This document shows positions 11,985 through 21,338 of a stretch of DNA of 64,000 nucleotides, one piece after another. Source of the stretch: Terfezia claveryi (Eukaryota; Ascomycota; Pezizomycetes; Pezizales; Pezizaceae); the NCBI GenBank assembly GCA_015179025.1, contig WHUX01000170.1, forward strand, positions 1-64,000, written 5' to 3'. The notes below the pieces were generated by a model. It was not told where the DNA came from and did no database searches. It saw only the letters and a program-made list of their open reading frames with translations. The translations under genes were made by a program, and so were the position numbers. Position 1 is the first letter of the stretch. Every line of letters starts with the position of its first letter.

Positions 11985-14838
11985 TCACTCTCCCAAAAAC
12001 ACTGCTATCACCCCTGTTAATCTCTTTCCCACCACCTCCCCCGTCCCCGCAAACGGCAATCCCACAACCAAATCCCCCTTTCCATCTCCGCCTACATCCC
12101 CCCACACCACCGCCTCACCAAACCTCGCCTTCTGGTCCTCCGGGCCAATCAACACCCTTTTCGCTTTAACCTCCCACACCTCCCCTCGTCCCTCACCAAG
12201 AACAACCTGGTTCCGTTTCCTCTTCCGCAGCAAATCCCCACCACTAGTATGTGGCGCGTATAGCAAGATTTCATCTACATCAACCCACCACACCACCCCT
12301 CTCTCCTCCGCCGCAAAACCACTTCCCACAAATAGCCCCTTCCTTCCTCCAGCTGCGGGAGCAAGTACTCTCCCAAACCTCGCAAACTTCTCCTCCTCTT
12401 CATCCCCCACCTCCGCAACCAGCCTCACTCCACTATGATCACCACCGCCACCATCACCAAGGATGTAAACCCTCACTACGCCCCTTCCGCCCCGTTCCCC
12501 TGGTGCCGAAATCGCAACCCACTCCTCCCCGTGGGGTGTTATTCCTACCGCTATCGTTTTCCCGAAATCAATCCTCTTACTCTTACCCTCACTCTCACTA
12601 CCCGCCGGAAGTGGAATTGTAAAGGTGAGGCCAAAATCCATAATAGATCTATCATAGCGGTACCCATATACCGCATTCTGTCCTGGCGCACCGATCAACA
12701 GCGTCCCCGAGACGGGGGTAACTACCAGTGCGGAGCCAAACCTCGGCGGGGGGAGTTGTGCACAGGGGTCCTCTCCCGCTGGTCTCGGTGGTGGGTAGAT
12801 AGTCCACACCATGGGCTGCGTCGTTCCCTCGTCCGACTGTACCAAAACCTCTACAGGTTGCTTTTTGATATTTCCCATAGCCCCTACTCCAGGGAACTTT
12901 GCCACCTGTACAAACCCCCTTTGCGCATAAAAGAATCCCCATGGGCACTTTCCCGGCGGAGGAGACTCCTCCGCATCGCTCATTGGACTCCCAATCACCA
13001 ACTCCTCCCCCGCCTCCTCCGTGAGTTTGCCAGAAGTTAATACCTCGCCCCACAATTTCGCCCCTCTTCCGCCTAGCGGCGCGCCGAATCCATACCATGT
13101 TTGTACTTTGTTTGCACCATAGAAGATGTCGATTTTCCCCGCTGGGTGCTGGTCGTATGGGAGGGAGAGGTCAAAGGTTTGTGGGCCGGGTGAGGCGATG
13201 GCGAGGAAGCTGTGGTTGTTGTTGGCGAAAGGAGACCAGGTGGTCATCGAGTGGCCAAAGCGGACATTGGAGGTGGGTAGTTCGTCCCGGGATGGCGCCT
13301 GGCGGGGGCGGAGAGGGCGGGATTTGTGTTGAGGGGTTAGATGGGTTTTGGATTGGGTGGTCTTCCCATCGAGCTGGGAGAGAGGGAGGATGTATACGCT
13401 TCCTGCGTTGGGGTGAAAAGAGTCCTCGGTTTCGAAGGGAGCGGTTATGGCAATATGTGGAGCGGGGTCAGCAAGCGATGGCCCAATGGCGCCAACGGCG
13501 AAGGCGTGACCGAATTGGGCGTATGGAACGTAGGTGGAGATGTACGTTGGATCAGCGAATTTAGGCACTGATGGGTCGTCGGACAGGAAGTATCCCTTGC
13601 GCAGAGGGGCGCCGTCCGACAGCGCCTCGCGATATTCGTATGTCATTACGCCGAACTTGTTGCTTGAGCGCAGCTCGACACGCCTCTCTGCTGCCTCCAG
13701 CGCCGCGGCAAAGCCCGGTGCATTTCGTAAACCTATATGACTGTCATGTGCTTCCCCACTCCTGCTCCACCCTATTCTTGCCCTAAAAACATCACATAGA
13801 CCCCATTCTGCCCCCTCAGCAGCTGGCGTCCCATGCACATACCACCTTGTCAGATTCGCCCAGCAATACGCCGTACTGCTCGCCATCTCCTCCACCCCAC
13901 CTAAGTAATACCCATCAATTTCCGTCACCATTGTGGGGCTCTTTTCGGCATATGACTCGTACCACCTAGAGGCGAGAGATAGCTCCGTCTTGAGCACCGC
14001 AAGCCCTCTGACGGCACAAGACCGAAGTTTCGCCGCGGAGACACTGCGCCCCATGCGTGCGTAGACAGCGATAATATCTGCAATGGGGACGGACCAGCTC
14101 GAGGAGATCCACGAGGCTCCATTCGGCACGGTAAAGCGGGTTGCGAAGATGACGTCCCCACCCAAGTCGATGGTGTCGTGCGCATCTTTGAGATTGTAGC
14201 TAAAGTCATTCATTGCAACGTTTCTCAAAAAGCTACTGGCAAGCCGGATAGAGCGCCATGTTTCGTCTGTCCAGAAACCTCGTTAGCCACGGGAGTGGGA
14301 GTTTTGCTATTCTGTCAGCGGGCTTACCCGCAGTTTGATGTGACGATAGAGCAAACCCGAAGCTTATCAGCGTGCGGAGATGGTCCTTCTCATCATCGTC
14401 TAAAACCCTCAGAGGTTCACTGCCTTGTAGCCCGTATTTCTCAGTCACATAGTCTGCCCATGCCTTTTGGAATGGCGGCCAATGTGCCACTTCAGCGTCC
14501 TGATAGGACCAGAGACAGTGGTAGCCCCAGTCGGGGAAGAATGCTCCGGCTTGAGTTACGGGGACGCTTTCTGGGGCGTTCATGTACTGTGAAAAGAGCT
14601 CGCGGGCGGATTCTTCGGCAGCGGCATTGCTGGTGGAGGGGAGTGAGTAGAGGAATTGCGCGCGGCGGAGGACCTCATTGTGGACACTGGGGGGGGGGGG
14701 GAGGAGGGGAATGTTAGCGATGGCATTGGAAGCTCGTGTCTCTCCCTGTGGGACTTACAGCACGCCACAGGCCTTTGTTAGAGTAGAGTGCGATGAGGAG
14801 AGAAGAAAGAGTGAACGAAGGAGTATTGCACCTCGCAT
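11985..14838 (-). CDS. Secreted GPI-specific phospholipase D-like protein
   Basis: Three exons: 14838-14759, 14686-14328 and 14266-11985; 906 aa. Family role: GPI-PLD cleaves the inositol-phosphate bond of GPI anchors and releases surface proteins; whether this copy does so is inferred. The N-terminus (MRGAILLRSLFLLSSS) is a signal peptide, and the mature chain starts near ACGV. The zinc-dependent catalytic domain shows VHNEVLRRAQFLY, AGAFFPDWGYHC, SHQTADETW and DLGGDVIF, matching the metal-binding His/Asp blocks of the zinc-dependent phospholipase C/D fold. The C-terminal half carries FG-GAP (beta-propeller) repeats such as FGHAFAVG, RFGHSMTTW, RFGSALVV, ARFGRVLA and ARFGEAVVWGDVGGDGKGD, with Ca-loop-like DVGGDGKGD. 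Length is near that of animal GPI-PLD (about 840 aa). Both introns are proven by motif continuity: SHQTA joins DETW across 14267-14327. It is divergently oriented from STN1. Confidence 0.88.
14267..14327 (-). other. Intron 2 of the phospholipase gene
   Basis: 61-nt intron, donor gtaagc, branch ggctaacg, acceptor ggacag. It interrupts the conserved catalytic block between HQTA and DETW in phase 1. Confidence 0.88.
14687..14758 (-). other. Intron 1 of the phospholipase gene, with C13-AG acceptor
   Basis: 72-nt intron with donor gtaagt and branch gctaac. It ends in an uninterrupted run of 13 C followed directly by AG (G run at 14689-14701 on the plus strand). Splicing joins ACGVL to VHNEVL in frame. 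Confidence 0.85.
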
Positions 14839-15584
14839 CGTATCCCTACAGCGCAGAGGCAATAGGGGTATCGAGGAAGTATGAATAAACAAATGAATGA
14901 TATATTATTATATTCTAACGAGAAGCTCACCTCACACTCTTGTCGACCTTCAGAGGCAGTAAGGCAGTAATGTATTAGGCACGCAACATCACCGCTGTAA
15001 CGCATCATGCCCACCGCCCGGCAAGCATCAAGGGCCAGGAGAAACAGTGCAAGAATCCGGTCTCAGCAAGGGACCACAGGCTCGTATTTGTGCTTCACGG
15101 CAGACAGCAGAGCTGCACTGCGCGGGGGGGTGGACGAGACAAGGATCATGGTGATGATATTCTGAGGGCCCCGTTCAGTTGGCTGGCTTGAGCGATGCAG
15201 CTCATCCACCGCTCCGCATACACGTGGGTACCTACTCCCTGAGCCAGGCCGTTGAGCAGGTACTGAGCTGAGCTGTGTTGGGGGGAAGCATTGGAGGAAT
15301 GCCCTTGCCCTTGCCCTGGCCCGGGCATACGGGTGACCGGTACGGTACTGTACCAACTGTGGACAAGGGGAAGATACTTGCATGTGCATATGCACGTACA
15401 TGCATATGCGTGCGCCAATCCGTATGCAGTGTACATATGCAGATATGTACAGTATGTACATACCGTACCGCGGCACCGGTAACTCCTGCTGGCACCACTC
15501 AAACAATCGCGTCTCCCACTCACGTACGCAGCGTTGTATGTAGGCCGCCCCAGCAGCAATACTGAACATGCGACGGCAATTTCG
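14839..15584. promoter_or_regulatory. Divergent promoter between GPI-PLD and STN1
   Basis: 746 bp separate the two start codons. The middle (15379-15415) is a perfect alternating pyrimidine-purine tract, and the surrounding 100 bp is packed with small palindromes such as GTGCATATGCAC (15384-15395) and ggtacNgtacc near 15341. No accepted gene lies here; a 257-codon minus-strand frame (15063-15836) overlaps STN1 exon 1 in antisense. Confidence 0.6.
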
Positions 15585-17665
15585 ATGACAGACAATACCG
15601 CCCCAACGCCCAGCAGGAAGAGGAGACGCCCGCCATCGCCGCCCCCTCAGCCGACTTTCTATGCCCGCCACCTCTTTCACCTGTCGCCCGTCTTCACAAA
15701 GTGGGCCAAGCTGACTGCTGAAGATGTCCACAGCCTGCAGACCCGCGCTGGCTTTGAAGGTGCCCAGTCCGTTCTTGAAATGCGTTCCTCCCACAACCCC
15801 CCACCCCCCTTCCCCGAGGAGTGAGGAATCCTCCAAGCTGACAGTCAGTCAAGGCCAGCAAATCTACTTTTTCCTCAACCACCCCGTTCGATGGGTACGG
15901 CTGGTGGGGTCGGTAGTGTCCTTTGAGGAGTTTGAGGAGCAGGGGAGGGTCTTGATTCACCGTATGAAACCCCCCTGCTTCTGATTTTATTTTGCCCTGT
16001 AATGTGGCTAATACTTGCAAACACAGTGGACGACGGGAGCGGGAAAACCATTCAGCTAGTCTACTTCAAACCTGACGCCGGCCGACAAAGTACTGGGTAT
16101 TTCGCCCGGCCTGGTGGTTCCCAGTATATAGACTTCCGCGGCATCAGGCTACACTCGGTGGTCAAGGCAAAGGGAGAGATATCCGAGTTCCGTGACAGCA
16201 GGCAAATCACGCTCCGCAAGATTGGTATGTAGCATCATCTGCACTGGTGGGCTAGAATGTGTGGCTGATCGGCAACTGTGCAGAGTTGGTAAAAGACACA
16301 AATGCCGAGGTTGATGCCTGGCGCATTGCTACTGCATTCAAGCGAGACATCTTGCTCAAACCATGGGTCATTTCGGACGAGCAGATTGAAAAAGAAAAAA
16401 GGAGGCGCCGCCACGAGCAGCGGGTAGCCGAGAGATCGGCGCTGGCGGCAGAGAAGAAGAGGCTTGCGCGGATAGCCGAGGATAATGGGGCTGTAAATTG
16501 GCGGGTGCATCGGGATTCAAGCGCGGAAACGTTACCGATTGAGCAGAAGCCAAAGGCATTTATTGGGAGGCGGCGGGAGAGGAAGCCGGAAGCCCAAGAG
16601 AACCGGCTTGTCAGCGTCAAGAGAGTGCGGGAGGAGGCGGCTGCGGAACCCCTTTCGCCTCACAAGAAACGGGGGAAAAAAGAAGCTGCACTGGATGCGG
16701 TGGCTGATCGACAGAAAATACAGGAGATCCTGGCCCAGCGGGAGAGTCTGGAGTTTGCAGCCGCGAAGGCGGGCAAGAAGATTGTATATACCACGGAAAC
16801 CAGGCAGAAAGTGAGGATACAAGAGGAAACGGGGGACGAGGAAGGGTTCCCGCGCAGGGGGTCGAAATCCCTTTGCATGAACGGCGAGAGCCAACCCATG
16901 AAGGAAGGGGTGGTGCGATCAACCAGGAACCATGATAGGACCACGCGTGCATCTTCCACCACCATCACCGCACGCAGGTCGTCCCGCATACATTCACAAC
17001 ACAAAGACCGCCCCCCCAAGGACAAATCCGAATCAATTGCTCCCCTCCCGCCACCCGACCCAGAAGTATTCACGCATCGCAGCCTGAAACTCGTCATCCT
17101 CAACCACATCCAAACCAGGCCCTTACATACTTTCTCCGTCTCTAACCTCCGCCTCGACCCCGAAATTGAGGCCCACACGGCCAAGGTCGCTGCCGCCCAC
17201 AATCCTCCTGCTAAACCATCCACCACCACTACCACCACTACCACCACCACCGCCACCGCCACCACGACCACCACCACCACCACGACCACGACCACCTCCA
17301 CCATCTCTGCGCAGATTTTCCAAACCTACTGCGACGTCCTCAAAATCCTCGTCCAAGACGGCAACATCATCCGCGCCCCGCCCATCCCCGCACACACCTA
17401 CATTGCCGTTGGGAAATGGAATCTCAACGATCTAATCCAGGAGGCGATTGCCACTGCCAAGGACCAGGCACGGCGAAAACTCGAGCGGGCGGAGAAGGAG
17501 AGGATAGAGGCAGAGAATGAGGAGGTGGAGACGTGGAAGAGGCCGGTGTATGGTGCTGCTGTGAGGGCGGTGGGAAAGGTTATGGTTAGAAGTATTTGGA
17601 TGAAGGCGAAGGAGAGGGGCGGGGGATGGCAGGGGGTGACGAAGGGGTGGTGGCTGAGGTGGTGA
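15585..17665 (+). CDS. STN1: Stn1-like telomere-capping OB-fold protein
   Basis: Four exons: 15585-15759, 15854-15961, 16027-16224 and 16284-17665; 620 aa. Stn1 binds telomeric single-stranded DNA with Ten1 (CST complex) and limits telomerase and end resection in the nucleus. The N-terminal OB fold is clear: FYARHLFHLSPVF, KWAKLTAEDVHSL, GFEGQQIYFFLNHPVRWVRL, LDDGSGKTIQL and LLKPWVI near residue 180, all fused correctly by the three introns (94, 65 and 59 nt). A charged linker follows, then a winged-helix-like region (about residues 420-540, HRSLKLVILNHIQTRP to VGKWNLNDL). A threonine tract (about residues 473-502), encoded by an ACC microsatellite, is inserted in this part. The start was chosen as MTDNTAPT because an upstream frame extension has no ATG. 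Confidence 0.88.
17221..17305 (+). repeat. (ACC)n microsatellite inside STN1
   Basis: Imperfect ACC/ACG triplets encode a nearly pure threonine run. The antisense frames read as poly-Val and poly-Gly, which explains two spurious long minus-strand frames here. Confidence 0.9.
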
Positions 17666-18155
17666 AGGAGGTGTTGGAGGAGGAGGGGGGTGGAGGGATG
17701 CGGGGAGGGGGGTTTGGGAGTGGGAGGTGCAGAAGGGGTGGGAGTATGCGATTTGATTACAGTAGCAAGATTTTGGATTAAATTGGATTGGATTGGATTG
17801 GATTGGATTGGATTGGATTGTGAGTGTTGAGTGTAGTTTTGATATGTATGTTGTGCTTGAATTGAGTATGGTAACGCGTGCTCAGGGGGTGGGGTCATTA
17901 GACTTGGGGGTTTACATGTTTCTAAGTATATATATAGCGTTCAAATACATATGGTATGGAGAGATGGAGTTACCCTGAGCGTGTGGGTTTAGCCATTACA
18001 TACCCGACAACAACGTTTGTCCCTTGCCATTACCGCGCACCGTCTGATACAGTTACCTCGCACAACAAAAAAAATAAGGGGGCACCGAATTGTTGTTGGG
18101 TTGGTATATAACTCGTGCGTTAGATGAAGAGAAGACAAGACGTTATATTTGCAAG
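17666..18155. other. Intergenic, STN1 3' flank and ERG27 5' flank
   Basis: No gene. It contains a G-rich stretch directly after the STN1 stop, the (ATTGG)n tract at 17782-17820, and an AT-rich segment with tatatatag near 17930 before the reductase start. Confidence 0.65.
17782..17820. repeat. (ATTGG)n pentanucleotide tandem repeat
   Basis: Nearly eight perfect copies of ATTGG (39 nt), 117 bp after the STN1 stop codon. It is not the TTAGGG telomere repeat. Confidence 0.95.
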
Positions 18156-19661
18156 ATGCACTCTGAAGAACCGATAGATATCGCTGGGGGGATGGAGGAG
18201 AAGAAGAGGGGGAGGAAGAAGAAGAAGAAGGAGGAGGAGGAGGAGGAGGAGGAGGACTTGCTCCATGGCGCGGATATATTTGAGGATGGCGATGGCGATG
18301 GTGATGTTGATGTTGATGATGATGATGATGATGATGATGGTACACCCCAGAACTTCTACTGCCTCATCACCGGCGCAAACAGGTACCCCCCCCCTTCCCT
18401 CCCTCCCATAGCTAACCTTGCTAATCATGTTTACGACCAGCGGCCTGGGGCTCTCCCTCTGCTGCCGCTTCCTGGCCCACTTCCTGCTCACGCGCCCGCC
18501 GACCCACCACCTAACGCTAATCTTCACGACGCGGTCGGCCGCAAAGTCCCTGCAGACAACAGAATACATTCTCACTTCTCTGCGGAAAACCCTGCTGGGC
18601 AGCAGCGCCACCACAGCATACACGGAGAGATACACACTCGTGCCGGCGTTCGTGGACCTCACGAACCTGCACTCCGTGTACGCGCTGTCCCAACGTCTGC
18701 GAACGTCGTACCAGAAACTCGACTGGGTGTTTCTCAATGCCGGCGTGCTGACCACGGCGCCAGGCGGCGGCGTGGACTATCTCAAGGGTGCACGGGACTT
18801 TTTCTTAAACCCCGTCAAGGCGCTCACCACGCCAGAGTTTAAGCTGCAGACACTGGGGGAGGTTGTTGTGCAGCAGGGCCCGCTGGAGGGGAAAGTCACT
18901 CGGGTCCGCGGCACCCCCGGGGGGATAACGCCGTCGTCGTGGATGAGAATGGCGGGCTGGGGTTCATCTGGTGCGCGAACGTCTTTGGGCATTACTGCCT
19001 CGTCAGGGGGGTATTGGGGCTACTGTGTAACGGGGGCGTGAGGGCCGGCGAGCGCGCGAGGGTCGTGTGGACGAGTAGTCTTGACGCGAGGAACTTGGAC
19101 CCAAACGATATCCAGTGTGTCCGAGGCCAGGGCCCCTACGAGAGTAGTAAACGCCTCACCGACGTCCTCGCATTAACCTGGCAGCCCTCCGCGGGCGTGG
19201 ACTCCACCTTCGCCGGCGAGGGCGCAGTAGCCGCCGATAGCAAGAAAAGACTCCCAAGGTTTTACTTGACTCACCCGGCCATCTGCGCGACAAACATCGC
19301 AGGTCAGCACCCCCTGGTCTGGTACATCATGCTCGCACTGTTCTACATTGTCAGGGTCATATGCGGGTCCCCGTGGCACCCAATCACAGCGTGGAAGGGC
19401 AACGCGGCGAATATGTATGTGGCGGAGGAGAGGGAGCGCGTGCTGGAGCGGAGGGGAAAGGTAAAGTGGGGGAGCGGGTGCGGCAGGTGGGGCGATGAGA
19501 GGGTGAGGGAGACGCGGGTGGAGGGGGTGGAGGCGGGGAAGGTGGGGGCGGAGATGGAGGAGGTGGGCAGGAGGTGTTGGGCCAGGATGGAGGAGTTGAG
19601 GAGGGAGTGGGAGGGGAGGCTGGGGGGAGGGGGAGAGGGAGGGGTTAGTGGCTGTGATTAG
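18156..19661 (+). CDS. ERG27: 3-ketosteroid reductase (ERG27 type), frame broken once
   Basis: ERG27 is the NADPH-dependent 3-keto reductase of sterol C4-demethylation (ER, ergosterol pathway). Exon 1 is 18156-18382; an intron at 18383-18440 (58 nt, branch gctaac) splits TGANSGLGLS. Short-chain dehydrogenase motifs: TGANSGLG (cofactor), WVFLNAG, CANVFGHY, and the catalytic YESSK. Downstream FYLTHPAI, GSPWHPI, KVKWGSG and CWARMEELRREW are typical ERG27 blocks. The codon register changes once, between about 18895 and 18947. Either one base is missing (a C5G6 homopolymer lies at 18914-18924) or a 53-nt intron 18895-18947 is removed, which would give 464 aa but lacks a good branch site. The first 70 residues are an odd Lys/Glu/Asp extension encoded by GAA, GAG and GAT repeats. 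The start ATG at 18156 is the first in frame. Confidence 0.82.
18200..18345 (+). repeat. Coding (GAA/GAG)n and (GAT)n microsatellites at the ERG27 5' end
   Basis: AAG/GAG triplet runs at about 18212-18255 and GAT/GTT runs at about 18285-18342 encode Lys, Glu and Asp tracts immediately before the Rossmann-fold TGAN motif. Confidence 0.85.
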
Positions 19662-20190
19662 GAAGTATTGCTTTGAAGGAGGAGGAGGATTAGAGGTATA
19701 TATTATCGCAGTCATTTCGTGATATCTCATGTAATTATCTACATATATCCATATATATATCCACATCATATATCCACAACCTCTATAATAACAACATCAT
19801 ACACACACACAAAATAGCACAAGGAATATTAGAATATCTATCAATCCCCCCCCCAAAAAAAAAAAAAAAAAAAAAACATCTATGATAATAGCAATATATA
19901 GACTGCCCATCTTTGCTTTCTTTCTCTAAGGGGGGGGGAAACGGACGGGTACAGTGCATATATACCTAGTTACAGTATATACAGTACACTGTATCAACTC
20001 TCATTTTTATTTTATTTTAATTTTTTAAAATGTGTTTTATGCAGAGCTGGCTGGGCGAGACAAGAGAAAGTAAAGTTTGGTTTTGGTTGGAATTTATTTT
20101 AATTAAGGAAATAAAAGAAATAAAAACAAGAAACAATAACTACTTCCCCCCCAACAACAACAACCACAACTTGAACCCTCCTCCCCAGAA

Positions 20191-20207
20191 CCCCCCCCCC
20201 CCCCCCC
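20191..20207. repeat. C17 homopolymer
   Basis: Seventeen consecutive C residues, one of several G/C homopolymers of 11 nt or more in this window. Confidence 0.95.
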
Positions 20208-20298
20208 AGCCCATCACAAGTCTATTGTGAAACGTCATGGCATGTGAATCCCATTCCCATCGGGCTTGACGTAATGCTTGGTAGCTGACGCAAACCCT

Positions 20299-20305
20299 TA
20301 TATAG
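20299..20305 (+). promoter_or_regulatory. TATA box candidate (TATATAG) for the orphan gene
   Basis: TATATAG lies just before the open frame of the small spliced orphan and is followed by a pyrimidine-rich stretch typical of fungal transcription starts. Confidence 0.35.
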
Positions 20306-21242
20306 CTTTTACTTCTTCCATTCTCTTCCATCGGATCCCATCCCATCGCTGTGATCCAGCGATCCTCTCTACTCTCCGCCAGTCTCGTTTCTGTCGTACT
20401 CTCCGCAAGTCTCTGCTCTCTCCAGTCTCGTTTATATTCGCTTCCTCTGCAATGCTTAACCACCTTCTCAACCGCCTTGGGCGTGTTGGACTCCGCAAGA
20501 GATTGTCGCAGCAAAGACGAAGGAATAATACCCAGGTAAGTGCAATACAATGAAGAGTGACTTACAGGTGACATCTTAACATATATCTGTAGGCATAGAA
20601 CGCCGGGGCATATCATCATTGGCTGTCCGACAAAACTGGAAATTCACTCCAACCTCCGAGGGATTCAAGCTGAAATTCACTCCAACTCCCGAATGAATCA
20701 ACTGTTCATGATAGGATATGGTTTTTCCGGGGTAGGTAATGCCTCAGGTTTGTATATACACTCTACAGTTACTAATTGATACTTCATAGTTGGCGTCCTT
20801 ATGGCAAATAAACCAGGAGTTAAAGAAGAATATCGATAGCATCAAGGAGGTGTTCAAGAAGGATAACGATAACATCAAGGAGGAGTTCAAGGAACTCAAG
20901 AAGAATATGGAAGAGAACATCAAGAAGAATATCGATGCAAGCATGGAAGAGATCAAAGCAATGTTAGAGAAAAAGTCCTGGTGGCATCTATGGATGCAAG
21001 CATGCCATCTATGGATGTATCTTTCTTTCTCTTCTTTTGTGAGGGACAGGGTGTTTTTTTTTTTTTTCTCTTTTGTTTTTTCACTTTTTCTCTTTATGTC
21101 TCTATTAAAGATGGTGCACCTAATACAAGTTAAAAATCACGAACAAAAATTTTTAAAATTAAGAAGTTCAGAGCCTCTTCTCTGCATTGACTTCAAAAAA
21201 TCGCTGGCACAGCTGAGGAGCTGCTCTAGACCTCTAAACTAA
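20306..21242 (+). CDS. Small spliced orphan with coiled coil; 5' end unresolved
   Basis: Three exons fit together: the exon ending at 20535, then 20593-20731, then 20790-21242. Introns 20536-20592 (57 nt, donor gtaagt, branch cttaac) and 20732-20789 (58 nt, donor gtaggt, branch actaat) both keep phase, and unspliced reading meets stops. The spliced protein contains LEIHSNLRG and AEIHSNSRM (a short tandem motif), FMIGYGFSG, then a Lys/Glu/Asn/Ile heptad-rich coiled coil (NQELKKNIDSIKEVF, EEFKELKKNMEENIKK, DASMEEIKAMLEKK). A hydrophobic Phe-rich stretch follows, encoded by a T-run. No ATG occurs in the first exon's frame, which is open from 20306, so a further 5' exon or a decayed start is needed. 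Family not recognised. It could be a young gene, a remnant of a longer one, or a transposon-derived fragment. Confidence 0.4.
20639..20686. repeat. Direct repeat of gaaattcactccaac
   Basis: The 15-nt sequence occurs twice with a 33-nt period inside the second exon of the orphan gene, producing the doubled EIHSN motif. Confidence 0.85.
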
Positions 21243-21338
21243 GAATTAGGGACTTTATATCGCGTACAATCAACCCCACACATACACCCCCGCCCCGACA
21301 CCCTCCCCTCCTAACGCCTCCCCCTCCCACAAACCGCC

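Larger units (their letters stand above)
19662..20305. other. Intergenic with poly-A and poly-C tracts
   Basis: No gene accepted. Contents: CA-rich and AT-rich 3' flank of ERG27, a C8-A20 compound homopolymer near 19850-19876, a GTAC/TATA-rich block at 19960-19995, and C17 at 20191-20207. A 66-codon frame at 20030-20230 is Asn/Pro low complexity. Confidence 0.6.

Noticed and set aside
12251..13564. Plus-strand frames of 120-200 codons (12251-12622, 12435-13040, 13097-13564)
   Set aside because: They are antisense to the large FG-GAP exon of the GPI-PLD gene, Pro/Arg-rich and domainless, as expected from antisense of a GC-rich exon.
15063..15836. 257-codon minus-strand frame across the divergent promoter
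   Set aside because: It runs antisense through STN1 exon 1 and intron 1, has no domain, and starts inside coding DNA of the other strand; STN1 is proven by motifs.
16660..17304. 214-codon minus-strand frame with poly-Val start
   Set aside because: It is a translation of the (ACC)n microsatellite antisense to STN1.
18120..18755. 211-codon minus-strand frame
   Set aside because: It is antisense to ERG27; the Leu- and Ile-rich ends come from the triplet repeats.
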